This document shows, in pieces, positions 6,027 through 12,269 of a stretch of 12,391 nucleotides of DNA; position 1 is the stretch's first letter; every line of letters begins with the position of its first letter. The translations under genes were made by a program, and so were the position numbers. The notes under the pieces were generated by a model. It did no database searches. It was not told where the DNA came from and saw nothing but the letters and a program-made list of their open reading frames with translations. This DNA is from Thermotogae bacterium (GTDB lineage Bacteria; Thermotogota; Thermotogae; UBA12178): assembly GCA_003641795.1 (NCBI GenBank), contig QNAP01000030.1, forward strand, positions 1 through 12,391, in the 5' to 3' direction.

Positions 6027-7228
6027 TATACGAACTCTTCAAAACTGCGATATCCTCGATTTTTGCCAACAAACTGAGGACTTTCCTCTCGGTTTTGGGA
6101 ATTACCATAGGAATCGCTGCGGTAATAGCCGTCGTCTCTTTAGGACAAGGAGCTGGTAAATCTGTCCAAGAAAGGATATCGTCTCTGGGGTCCAACATCG
6201 TCATGATAACACCTGGCAAGGTGGGCGGAACAGGAGGAAAAATAGCAGAAGCTTTGGGAGATATTCTCAGTGAGGACGATGTCGAAAATATTGCGCAATT
6301 TTGTCCTTCGGTGGACTCTGTAACCCCGGTTTTGCAACGGCAACTGAATCTTCAGTATGGCAGTGCCAATACACTTTCCACTGTGATAGGGGTCTATCCC
6401 AATGTTTTTCAGATGTTGGATTTGGAAATAGATCGGGGCCGAACATTGACATGGTACGATGAAGGTAAAAGAGTGTGTGTCATAGGAAACGAAGTGAAGG
6501 AAGATCTCTTTGGTGATGATGATCCCATAGGCAAGACCATATACGTGGTTACTCCTGTGGGTAAACAGCGTATGACTGTGGTAGGAACGCTCGAGCCAGC
6601 GGGGCAACTTCTTATGTTTAGACCAGACAACGCTGTGATACTGCCTTTTAACACCGCGAAGAATCGAATCTTTCATACGGAACGTTTGAGTCTCATAATG
6701 GCACAGGTGGCGTCTGAAGATCTTACAGATCAGGCGATCGCCGAGATCGATGCTTATCTCTTTTCTCAGTTCAAGGACGAAGAGAAGTACAAAATAATCA
6801 GCCAGGAAGCCATCCTTTCTACCGTCAATGAAACCGTGAACATTTTAAACCTCACTCTGGGAGGCATAGCAGGAATATCGCTTCTGGTAGGTGGCATAGG
6901 TATCATGAACATCATGTTGGTATCAGTGACCGAGCGAACGCGGGAGATAGGCATTCGGAAAGCTATTGGCGCTACTAACAGCTCTATATTGGCGCAGTTT
7001 CTTATCGAATCGGTTGTAATCACCATTGTGGGAGGAATTATAGGGATCGTGCTGGGAATTGTGGTGGGGCGATTTGTGGGCAAGATGATGGATCTAAACA
7101 TCGCAATCACTCCAATGGTGATCCTCATAGCGGTCGGGGTTTCAACGGTGGTGGGACTGTTTTTCGGGGTTTTCCCGGCGTACAAAGCATCGAAGCTCAA
7201 TCCAGTAGACGCGTTGAGGTATGAATGA
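6023..7228 (+). CDS. ABC transporter permease, MacB/FtsX type
   Basis: This is the inner-membrane subunit of the efflux complex. The 401 residues follow the MacB permease plan. An N-terminal membrane helix (about 18-40, with LRTFLSVLGITIGIAAVIAV) leads into a large extracytoplasmic MacB periplasmic core domain (about 45-265), including NIVMITPG and the VIGNEV region. Three C-terminal helices with the FtsX domain follow (about 280-395). The cytoplasmic coupling motif SVTERTREIGIRKAIGAT is complete, and the typical C-terminal PAYKASKLNPVDALRYE ends the protein. It starts at ATG 6023 overlapping the ATPase stop by four bases, so the two are almost certainly made together. Substrate unknown. Confidence 0.95.
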   Translation: MIYELFKTAISSIFANKLRTFLSVLGITIGIAAVIAVVSLGQGAGKSVQERISSLGSNIVMITPGKVGGTGGKIAEALGDILSEDDVENIAQFCPSVDSVTPVLQRQLNLQYGSANTLSTVIGVYPNVFQMLDLEIDRGRTLTWYDEGKRVCVIGNEVKEDLFGDDDPIGKTIYVVTPVGKQRMTVVGTLEPAGQLLMFRPDNAVILPFNTAKNRIFHTERLSLIMAQVASEDLTDQAIAEIDAYLFSQFKDEEKYKIISQEAILSTVNETVNILNLTLGGIAGISLLVGGIGIMNIMLVSVTERTREIGIRKAIGATNSSILAQFLIESVVITIVGGIIGIVLGIVVGRFVGKMMDLNIAITPMVILIAVGVSTVVGLFFGVFPAYKASKLNPVDALRYE

Positions 7229-7247
7229 TTAAAGAGGGGGAGATGAA

Positions 7248-7493
7248 ATGTATTGGTGGTATCATTATTGGTGGTTTCCGTCGCCCTTCTGGGCGGTGAT
7301 CATGTGGATAATTGGAATAGCTGTGATCGCGTTGGTCGTGTGGATAATCGCACGAGCGTTGCAGAGCTTCGTAAGCCGGGAGAATAGCCGTAGCTATAGC
7401 GAGGCAGAAAGGATCCTCGATGAGCGTTTTGCCCGGGGAGAGATCTCGGAAGAGGAATACCTGAGGATGAAGAAGGTATTGAGAAAAAGGTAA
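7248..7493 (+). CDS. Small SHOCT-domain membrane protein
   Basis: An 81-residue protein with a very aromatic N-terminus (MYWWYHYWWFPSPFW), one membrane helix (about 15-40) and a C-terminal SHOCT-like segment (AERILDERFARGEISEEEYL, about 53-72). SHOCT segments are short C-terminal helical modules with GEI-EEEY patterns, often thought to mediate oligomerisation. GGGGGAG (7235-7241) is a good ribosome binding site for ATG 7248. It follows the permease by 19 bases and closes the efflux operon, so it may modulate or assemble the transporter, but no function is established. Note that several other SHOCT membrane proteins occur beside unrelated genes. Confidence 0.8.
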   Translation: MYWWYHYWWFPSPFWAVIMWIIGIAVIALVVWIIARALQSFVSRENSRSYSEAERILDERFARGEISEEEYLRMKKVLRKR

Positions 7494-7533
7494 GGAAACC
7501 GATTTTTTGAACATACTCGCACGTTCTACCCCG

Positions 7534-7542
7534 TGTTAGAAT
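7534..7542 (+). promoter_or_regulatory. Candidate extended -10 promoter for the HAD phosphatase gene
   Basis: TGTTAGAAT is an extended -10 (TG-N-TAGAAT); TTGAAC at 7507-7512 is 24 bases upstream, too far for a normal -35. The hexamer and the next three bases (TAGAATCA) match the proposed -10 of the efflux operon at 1915-1922. Transcription would begin near 7549, about 40 bases before the gene. Confidence 0.4.
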
Positions 7543-7590
7543 CACGATAAGACCGACAGGGATGAACCTTTGGAGACGGAGAGATGGACC

Positions 7591-8214
7591 ATGGCAACCA
7601 TCTTTTTGGATTTTGACGGAACTCTCGTTGATGTTATGCCACGATTTCATGCCATATTCTCGGATTATTTGGTGATGAAAGGTTTCTCTCCTCCAACTCT
7701 TTCCGAGTACCGTCGTCTCAAACGTCTCCACAACTACGATCCTGAGATATTTAAGGCGCTCAATATCGATGTCGCGTGGGAAGATTACGGGGAGTGGAAG
7801 GTAAATCGAGTGGAATCGACATCTTATCTGTGTCTCGACAAACTCATTGGCGAACCACACTATGTCGTTGAAAGACTCAGGGATCGCGGATACTCCGTCG
7901 TTTTGTTGAGTGCGCGAAGGATCAGGGAGAATCTCCTTACAGAGCTCGAATGGCTGAAGATTTCGGGTCTCTTCGATGACGTGTTGGTTACTGAAGACTA
8001 CAAGATCGATTCGAAGGCACGGAAATTGGCGAAGATCGCAGAGAATGGCGACATCATCGTTGGTGACAGCGAAACCGAACTGACTGCCGCTAAGGAGCTG
8101 GGTATAAGGCATTTCGGTGTTACCACGGGGTTGAGATCGGTAGAATTTCTCTTTGAAAACGGCGCGCGGGTGGTTCTGTGTGATTACACCGCGTTGCTTG
8201 ACGTACTGACATGA
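7591..8214 (+). CDS. HAD-superfamily hydrolase, phosphoglycolate phosphatase-like
   Basis: This is a cytoplasmic phosphatase of the haloacid dehalogenase fold. ATG 7591 is preferred over TTG 7570 because the protein then opens MATIFLDFDGTLVD and GGAG (7578-7581) lies nine bases upstream. Motif I is DFDGTLVD (residues 7-14) with the two catalytic Asp. Motif II is the Ser in VVLLSARR, motif III is the Lys in the DSKARKLAKI stretch, and motif IV is IIVGDSETELTAAKELG. A small helical cap follows motif I (about 15-85), as in phosphoglycolate and beta-phosphoglucomutase relatives. The 207-residue length fits. The physiological substrate cannot be assigned. The stop overlaps the next gene by four bases. 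Confidence 0.85.
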   Translation: MATIFLDFDGTLVDVMPRFHAIFSDYLVMKGFSPPTLSEYRRLKRLHNYDPEIFKALNIDVAWEDYGEWKVNRVESTSYLCLDKLIGEPHYVVERLRDRGYSVVLLSARRIRENLLTELEWLKISGLFDDVLVTEDYKIDSKARKLAKIAENGDIIVGDSETELTAAKELGIRHFGVTTGLRSVEFLFENGARVVLCDYTALLDVLT

Positions 8215-8642
8215 AGATCGTGGAAGATTTGGTCCAACTTCTTGTGGTGACCATTCTTGCTTTCATGCTTGCTATCGTTTTTGCTGCTGTCTTCAACGTT
8301 CTTCGCTTGGTCAGTGTTTATGAGAGCAAACTCGAAAAGCTCAGAGCTTTGGAGCTGATATTGGTAGACAGAGGTCGCGATGATTTGGAAAGTTGCAGAT
8401 TGAGTGGCGGAAAGATAAAGATGAACTACAATGACGGAAAGAGCATCACTTATGAGATTCGTTACAGTCCTTCCAACGCTTCTAAAGTTTTCTACAGAGT
8501 GGCAAAGGTGCCCGGATCGAGGCCTGGTTACAACCTTGTTTACGAAAACGGTGACGCTGTTTCCATAACTTCCGAAGCTTCTGGGAAGATCATAGTGGTG
8601 GAGATAGACGGACTCAGGATCGCGTTTTCCGGAATTCCTTGA
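8211..8642 (+). CDS. Single-pass membrane protein of unknown function, pseudopilin-like layout
   Basis: I do not recognise this 143-residue protein. It has a short charged N-terminus (MKIVED), one long hydrophobic helix (about 8-34), an amphipathic helix continuing it (YESKLEKLRALELIL) and a strand-rich soluble domain (KIKMNYNDGK, ITYEIRYS, GKIIVVEIDG, RIAFSGIP). That layout resembles minor pseudopilins, but no prepilin peptidase site (Gly before Phe, Glu at +5) is visible, so the likeness may be only general. It has no ribosome binding site of its own; ATG 8211 overlaps the phosphatase stop, which points to translational coupling. Its stop codon directly adjoins the stop of the opposing DUF364 gene. 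Confidence 0.7.
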   Translation: MKIVEDLVQLLVVTILAFMLAIVFAAVFNVLRLVSVYESKLEKLRALELILVDRGRDDLESCRLSGGKIKMNYNDGKSITYEIRYSPSNASKVFYRVAKVPGSRPGYNLVYENGDAVSITSEASGKIIVVEIDGLRIAFSGIP

Positions 8643-9371
8643 TCATTTGCGCGACAGCACAACCTTCGTAGCAGCACCTTCTCTGAGCAGATTTCTCGTC
8701 CCGCCACCCCTGGCGACTATTTTCAAAGCGGCATCGGTGTCGGTGATCTTGAAGCCCGCGAAGATTCCAACGTTATGGAAGGCTTCTGGAAAGAGCGGTG
8801 TCGTGGGACCCACCAATGCAACTTTAGACGTCCTTAAGTATGGCTCCACTTGAAACCAAAAGGTTTTGTTGGACAAACTCGCCGAAGTAATCACCGCCAC
8901 GCTGCACTCTGGAAGAATATAGGGGATCATCCAGTCTGGTAGCGTACCCGTGCTGTTTTCACGTTCGAAGACATAGACCCGCTGCGCCTTTATCCCAGGT
9001 AGAGCTTTTCTCAAGTCACCCACCATGGCTACCGAATCGTGTGGTTTTATTTGGAGGAACTCTGTTAGATCACCACTTTGAAAATCGCGTTCGTGTACTT
9101 GGTTCAAGCACGCGTTTATGGTGGCTAAGCCTAAGGATACCTTCAAAGGATCCGAACTCGCGTAGAACTCTACAAACTCGGTTGCAGGTTGCCCCGCTTC
9201 CAAGATTCTCTCTAATGGGCTACAACCGCCTCTGATCTCCGATTTAAGCACATAGGAAAGCCCCGTTCGTCCGTCCGAGAGCTTCACGATGCAAAGGCCT
9301 ATACCGATGACATAATCTTCTATCGCGGCTGAACCTGCGAATTGTTTAGCAGCTTCCAAGAGTTTTCTCAT
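8643..9371 (-). CDS. DUF364 / putative heavy-metal chelation domain protein (with DUF4213-like N-terminus)
   Basis: The 242-residue protein fits the two-domain DUF4213-DUF364 family. An N-terminal alpha/beta domain has GLSYVLKSE and the EFYASSDPLKVSLGLATINA stretch. A Rossmann-like C-terminal domain has VAMVGDLRKALPGIK, RVYVFERE, CSVAVITSASLSNKT, ALVGPTTPLFP and a glycine-rich ARGGGTRNLL end. Pfam calls the C-terminal domain a putative heavy-metal chelation domain, but no reaction is established; relatives are often near molybdenum, cobalamin or metal uptake genes, which is not the case here. ATG 9371 starts six bases after the infB stop, with AAAGGTGA in the infB end as its ribosome binding site, so it is the last gene of the infB operon. 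Confidence 0.75.
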   Translation of the reverse strand: MRKLLEAAKQFAGSAAIEDYVIGIGLCIVKLSDGRTGLSYVLKSEIRGGCSPLERILEAGQPATEFVEFYASSDPLKVSLGLATINACLNQVHERDFQSGDLTEFLQIKPHDSVAMVGDLRKALPGIKAQRVYVFERENSTGTLPDWMIPYILPECSVAVITSASLSNKTFWFQVEPYLRTSKVALVGPTTPLFPEAFHNVGIFAGFKITDTDAALKIVARGGGTRNLLREGAATKVVLSRK

Positions 9372-9377
9372 ATCGCT

Positions 9378-11423
9378 TCACCTTTCCTCCGTACTTTCTT
9401 CGAAGGTTAACTCCCTCTTCACTTTCTTGTGGACGTAGAACTCCAGTTCATCACCTTCTTGGATGTCGTCGAACCCTGCGAGTTTTATGCCACATTCTTG
9501 AGGCGCTTCCACACGCAAGACGTCCTCTTTGTAGTGTTTCAGAGATTCGATACCGCCTTTGAAGATCTCTCGAGATTTTCTGTAAACCTTCACAAAACCG
9601 CTCTTTTCCACATAACCTTCCTGAATCACGACTCCGGCTATCTTACCGACCTTGGAAATGGAGAAGACCTTCTTTACTTCCCCTCGGCCAGTGAACTCCT
9701 CGACCGTCTCCGGTTCCAGCAAACCTTCCATCGCCAGCTTCACGTCTTCCACGAGATCGAAGATGACATCGTAGGTCCGTATTTGGATGCCTTCTTTCTC
9801 TGCTTCTTTTCTTGCCGCTCCATCTACTCTGACTCTGAAACCAATCACCACAGCGTTGGAAGCTTCCGCTAACATGACGTCACTGGCGTTGACGTTGCCG
9901 ATCCCCGAATGGATGATCTCTATTTCCACTTCTTTGGCCTTGAGCTTGAGAAGCGCTTTTTTGAGAGCTTCCACGGTTCCAAAGGAATCCGCTTTGATGA
10001 TCAAATTCAGCTTTTTCTTTTCTTCGCCTTTCATCATCTTCAGGAATTCTTCCAGTTTTATCCTCTGCTTTAATGGTTTCTTCATGAGTTCCTTTCGCTT
10101 CTCCACGATCTTCCTGGCCTGAGCCAGCGACTCCACAACGTAGAGGACCGAATGCACATTGGGTACTTCTTCAAAACCCAGCACCTGTACAGGATCGGAA
10201 GGATGTGCTTCGTCCACATTTTTTCCCTTATCGTTGAGCAGGCTTCTGACACGTCCCATGGTGGCGCCAGCTACAATGTAATCCCCCTTTCTCAGAATAC
10301 CGTCTTTCACGATTACCGTTGCTACAGGGCCTCGAGCCTTGTCCAACTTAGACTCTATGATCACGCCCCTTGCTCTTTCTTTCGGATAGCACCTTATCTG
10401 GGACATCTCGGCGACGATGAGTATCATCTCCAGCAAATCTTCCACACCTTCACCGGTTTTTGCGGACATGGGGATCATCACCGTATCGCCGCCCCAATCT
10501 TCGGCCACAAGTCCCAATTGGCTGGCAAGCTGCTGTTTGGTGTACTCTATGTTGGCGTTAGGTTTGTCGATTTTGTTTATAGCGACAATGATCGGAACGT
10601 TGGCGTTTTTTGCATGGTCGAAAGCTTCGACGGTTTGGGGCATCACACCATCATCGGCTGCCACAACGAGGACGACGATGTCTGTTGCTTGAGCCCCCCG
10701 AGCACGCATGGCTGTAAACGCTTCGTGACCAGGAGTATCTATGAAGGTTATCTTCTTCCCGTTGAACTCCACCTGGTACGCACCAATGGACTGGGTAATC
10801 CCCCCCGCTTCCCGTTCGGCCACATTCGTCTTCCTTATCCTATCCAACAGTGTTGTTTTTCCGTGGTCTACGTGGCCCATCACGGTTACTACAGGAGGGC
10901 GCTCGACAAGTTCGTTGGGATGCTCCTCATAGAGCTTTTTGTAGTAGAGCTCCAGTTCATCTACCTTTTTTTCTTCGGGTTTCTCGATCTCTTCCTCCGG
11001 CTTTGTGACTTCCAAAATGGTGTTGTAATTCAGCGCGATCTCTTCAGCCAGGGATTTGGTAAGTTCTTGACCAGGCCTGAGCGTCATGCCTTTCATGAAC
11101 ATGTCTTTTATGATCTGGTTCTGAGATATTCCCAGCTTCGAAGCGAGTGTGTCCAAGCGCAATTTCGAAGAGGGAAGTTCGATTTCCGCGATCTCTTCTT
11201 CCTCTTCTTCCTCCTCTTTCCTCTTCCTGGGTTTCGACGATTTGGGAGCGGGCTTGGTGGGTTCTTCTTCAAATGCCTCGAGAATGAGACTGACCGTTTC
11301 CTCGTCGAGTGCGCTCATATGGCTTTTGACAGTGATTCCCCAGCTTTCAAGCTCCTCGATGAGCTCCTTACTGTCCAAGCCTAGTTTATGTGCAAGTTCG
11401 TAAACCCTGACTTTATGCGCCAA
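9378..11423 (-). CDS. infB: Translation initiation factor IF-2
   Basis: IF-2 is the GTPase that brings initiator fMet-tRNA to the 30S subunit and promotes subunit joining. I choose TTG 11423 as start: the protein then opens MAHKVRVYELAHKLG, like other IF-2 N-termini, and AGAGGTG (11430-11436) sits at the correct six-base spacing. ATG 11429 and GTG 11432 overlap or abut that site. Two IF2_N helical domains (about 3-50 and 85-137) flank an acidic linker with eight consecutive Glu. The G domain has G1 GHVDHGKT (183-190), G2 GGITQSIGAYQV, G3 DTPGHEAF, G4 NKID and G5 SAKTGEG. Domains II-IV complete the 681 residues, with KADSFGTVEALKKAL in domain III. It overlaps the L7Ae-family gene upstream. Confidence 0.97.
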   Translation of the reverse strand: MAHKVRVYELAHKLGLDSKELIEELESWGITVKSHMSALDEETVSLILEAFEEEPTKPAPKSSKPRKRKEEEEEEEEIAEIELPSSKLRLDTLASKLGISQNQIIKDMFMKGMTLRPGQELTKSLAEEIALNYNTILEVTKPEEEIEKPEEKKVDELELYYKKLYEEHPNELVERPPVVTVMGHVDHGKTTLLDRIRKTNVAEREAGGITQSIGAYQVEFNGKKITFIDTPGHEAFTAMRARGAQATDIVVLVVAADDGVMPQTVEAFDHAKNANVPIIVAINKIDKPNANIEYTKQQLASQLGLVAEDWGGDTVMIPMSAKTGEGVEDLLEMILIVAEMSQIRCYPKERARGVIIESKLDKARGPVATVIVKDGILRKGDYIVAGATMGRVRSLLNDKGKNVDEAHPSDPVQVLGFEEVPNVHSVLYVVESLAQARKIVEKRKELMKKPLKQRIKLEEFLKMMKGEEKKKLNLIIKADSFGTVEALKKALLKLKAKEVEIEIIHSGIGNVNASDVMLAEASNAVVIGFRVRVDGAARKEAEKEGIQIRTYDVIFDLVEDVKLAMEGLLEPETVEEFTGRGEVKKVFSISKVGKIAGVVIQEGYVEKSGFVKVYRKSREIFKGGIESLKHYKEDVLRVEAPQECGIKLAGFDDIQEGDELEFYVHKKVKRELTFEESTEER

Positions 11424-11757
11424 TTTCATCACCTCTTGGGAGTACGTTCATGATCTTCTCCGCCAATTTTCGATCAGTAATACCGACAGCCGAAATACCT
11501 CCTGGGCTTCCCAAAGCTTGACCAAGATCTTCTTTTGTCACTCCACAAAGTCGAACACAGTAAATCTTCCTTCTGCCGGCTTTGTAGATCAAATCTCTTT
11601 CAACGGTTTCTCCAATATCCGATGAAAGCAACAGAAGCCTCAACCTTCTGGAACGGATAGCCTTTTTTAATCTGTCTTTGCCCCAGACGACCTTGCCGGC
11701 ACGCTTAGCAAGCCCGAGAAGTCCCAGAAATCTTTCTGTTTTCCCGCACATTTTCAT
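11413..11757 (-). CDS. L7Ae/L30e-family ribosomal-like protein (YlxQ-like)
   Basis: A 114-residue RNA-binding protein of the L7Ae/L30e/S12e/Gadd45 fold. The sequence starts with FLGLLGLAKRAGKVVWGKDRL, the signature N-terminal helix and GK loop, followed by RLLLLSSDIGETVERDL and the VRLCGVTKEDLGQALGSPG region, which matches the family core. Members encoded before infB (YlxQ in Bacillus) bind kink-turn RNA; a precise role here is inferred from that context. The coding end overlaps infB. The start is not certain: ATG 11757 overlaps a TATAAT sequence (11761-11756 on this strand), so ATG 11751 (opening MCGKTERF) is an alternative, and no good ribosome binding site precedes either. Confidence 0.85.
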   Translation of the reverse strand: MKMCGKTERFLGLLGLAKRAGKVVWGKDRLKKAIRSRRLRLLLLSSDIGETVERDLIYKAGRRKIYCVRLCGVTKEDLGQALGSPGGISAVGITDRKLAEKIMNVLPRGDEIGA

Positions 11758-11761
11758 TATA
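11756..11761 (-). promoter_or_regulatory. TATAAT box overlapping the L7Ae-family gene start
   Basis: On the minus strand TATAAT is followed directly by GAAAATG, so the last bases of the box overlap the first possible ATG (11757). If it is a true -10, transcription would begin near 11751-11749 and the message would be almost leaderless, starting at or near ATG 11751. There is no recognisable -35. It could be coincidence. Confidence 0.3.
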
Positions 11762-11788
11762 ACGCATCATCCCAGATTGGTCGTTTTC

Positions 11789-11842
11789 ACCTGTCACGTT
11801 TTCGATCTTTGTCAGGTTGTGATGAAGAAATCGTGATACAAT
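11789..11842 (+). promoter_or_regulatory. Promoter of the truncated exported-protein gene, with a dyad
   Basis: TGATACAAT (11834-11842) is an extended -10, like the one at 633-641. Upstream, ACCTGTCA (11789-11796) and TGTCAGGT (11810-11817) form an imperfect inverted repeat (7 of 8) in the intergenic space shared with the divergent infB operon, so an operator acting on either gene is possible. Confidence 0.45.
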
Positions 11843-11894
11843 TTAAATCCTAATAGTTAAGATGTCGAGATTATTACTTCAAGGAGGCGGTAGT

Positions 11895-11978
11895 ATGAAG
11901 AAGCTACTGGTGTTGCTGTTGGTACACCCTGCCAATAAAGATATAGAGAATCAAGATGAGTTAAATCACGAAAAATGA
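11895..11978 (+). pseudogene. Truncated gene for an exported protein, cut by the right mobile element
   Basis: AAGGAGG (11881-11887) precedes ATG 11895 by seven bases, and the frame opens MKKLLVLLLV, a typical signal-peptide start. From about 11924 the frame runs into unrelated polar sequence (HPANKDIENQDELNHEK) and stops at 11978, just before the conserved outer block of the element. This looks like a secreted or lipoprotein gene that lost everything after its first ten or so codons. In thermophiles with this layout such starts are common among solute-binding proteins, but the identity cannot be recovered. Its promoter and start site remain. Confidence 0.65.
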
Positions 11979-11997
11979 TCCTATTGGTATAGGGTGT
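11924..11997. repeat. Inverted repeat at the gene/element junction
   Basis: ACACCCTGCCAATA (11924-11937) is nearly the reverse complement of TATTGGTATAGGGTGT (11982-11997), differing by a two-base gap. The right arm is the outer block of the element and the left arm begins exactly where the signal-peptide reading frame breaks. The arms could be the terminal repeat of a small inserted element or a nested insertion. Confidence 0.45.
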
Positions 11998-12029
11998 CAC
12001 GAAAAAGGTGAGCCTCCCACATTCAATGG
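11989..12029 (+). mobile_element. Conserved outer block of the right mobile-element copy
   Basis: This 41-bp block (begins ATAGGGTGTCACG, ends CCCACATTCAATGG) matches 551-591 in inverted orientation at 38 of 41 bases. It marks the chromosome-proximal side of the right element and lies upstream of the transposase stub, as in the left copy. Confidence 0.6.
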
Positions 12030-12073
12030 CGGTACCAATGAAATACCTCGAATGGGAAAGAAAGCACAAATGA

Positions 12074-12247
12074 ATGGTACCATAATAACTTTCAAAAAGC
12101 GGTATTGTAAAGATCATTGAGCAGTTGGACAAGCTTTTGCCTTCCAACTTCGTCAACAAACAAGGCAGAGATAGAAGAAAGCCTTATTACGACAAGGACA
12201 ACTTGAAATCTTCCATCTTATTGAAGCTATGCAGCATCTCGTATTGA
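12074..12247 (+). pseudogene. Transposase N-terminal remnant (right copy)
   Basis: In frame from an ATG at 12074, two successive TAA codons (12083-12088) interrupt the start; past them the frame reads LSKSGIVKIIEQLDKLLPSN, then FVNKQGRDRRKPYYDKDNLK and SSILLKLC, before a TGA at 12245-12247. It keeps about 58 bp that the left copy lacks. The internal stops and missing catalytic part make it a dead stub. The family is not identified. Confidence 0.6.
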
Positions 12248-12264
12248 TTCAGAATTGGACCATC
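12241..12264 (+). repeat. Third copy of the GTATTGA-type repeat
   Basis: GTATTGATTCAGAATTGG followed by ACCATC is the opposite-orientation relative of the two left-hand repeats (305-332 and 369-396). It is preceded by GCATCTC, as is the second left copy in element orientation. Here it occurs once, with hairpin repeat sequence starting soon after. Confidence 0.5.
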
Positions 12265-12269
12265 ATTTT

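Noticed and set aside
7494..7509. Terminator after the SHOCT gene
   Set aside because: There is a T-rich run, but the only possible stem before it is about three base pairs, so it is not supported.
7300..8112. Minus-strand open frame of 270 codons over the SHOCT and HAD genes
   Set aside because: The plus-strand SHOCT and HAD genes show family motifs and ribosome binding sites; the opposite frame has neither.
10152..11384. Long open frame on the plus strand opposite infB
   Set aside because: It is fully antisense to infB, whose IF-2 motifs are complete, and its protein is low in recognisable structure with runs of Phe and Leu that mirror the infB acidic linker.
11857..12159. Minus-strand open frame sharing IECG-TFFVTPY with the left end
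   Set aside because: The shared peptide arises only because the conserved element block is read in the antisense frame; the transposase stub is on the other strand.
362..12247. Composite transposon carrying the efflux operon
   Set aside because: The interval contains infB, an essential core gene, and the flanking elements are degenerate with differing deletions, so recent movement as a unit is unlikely.
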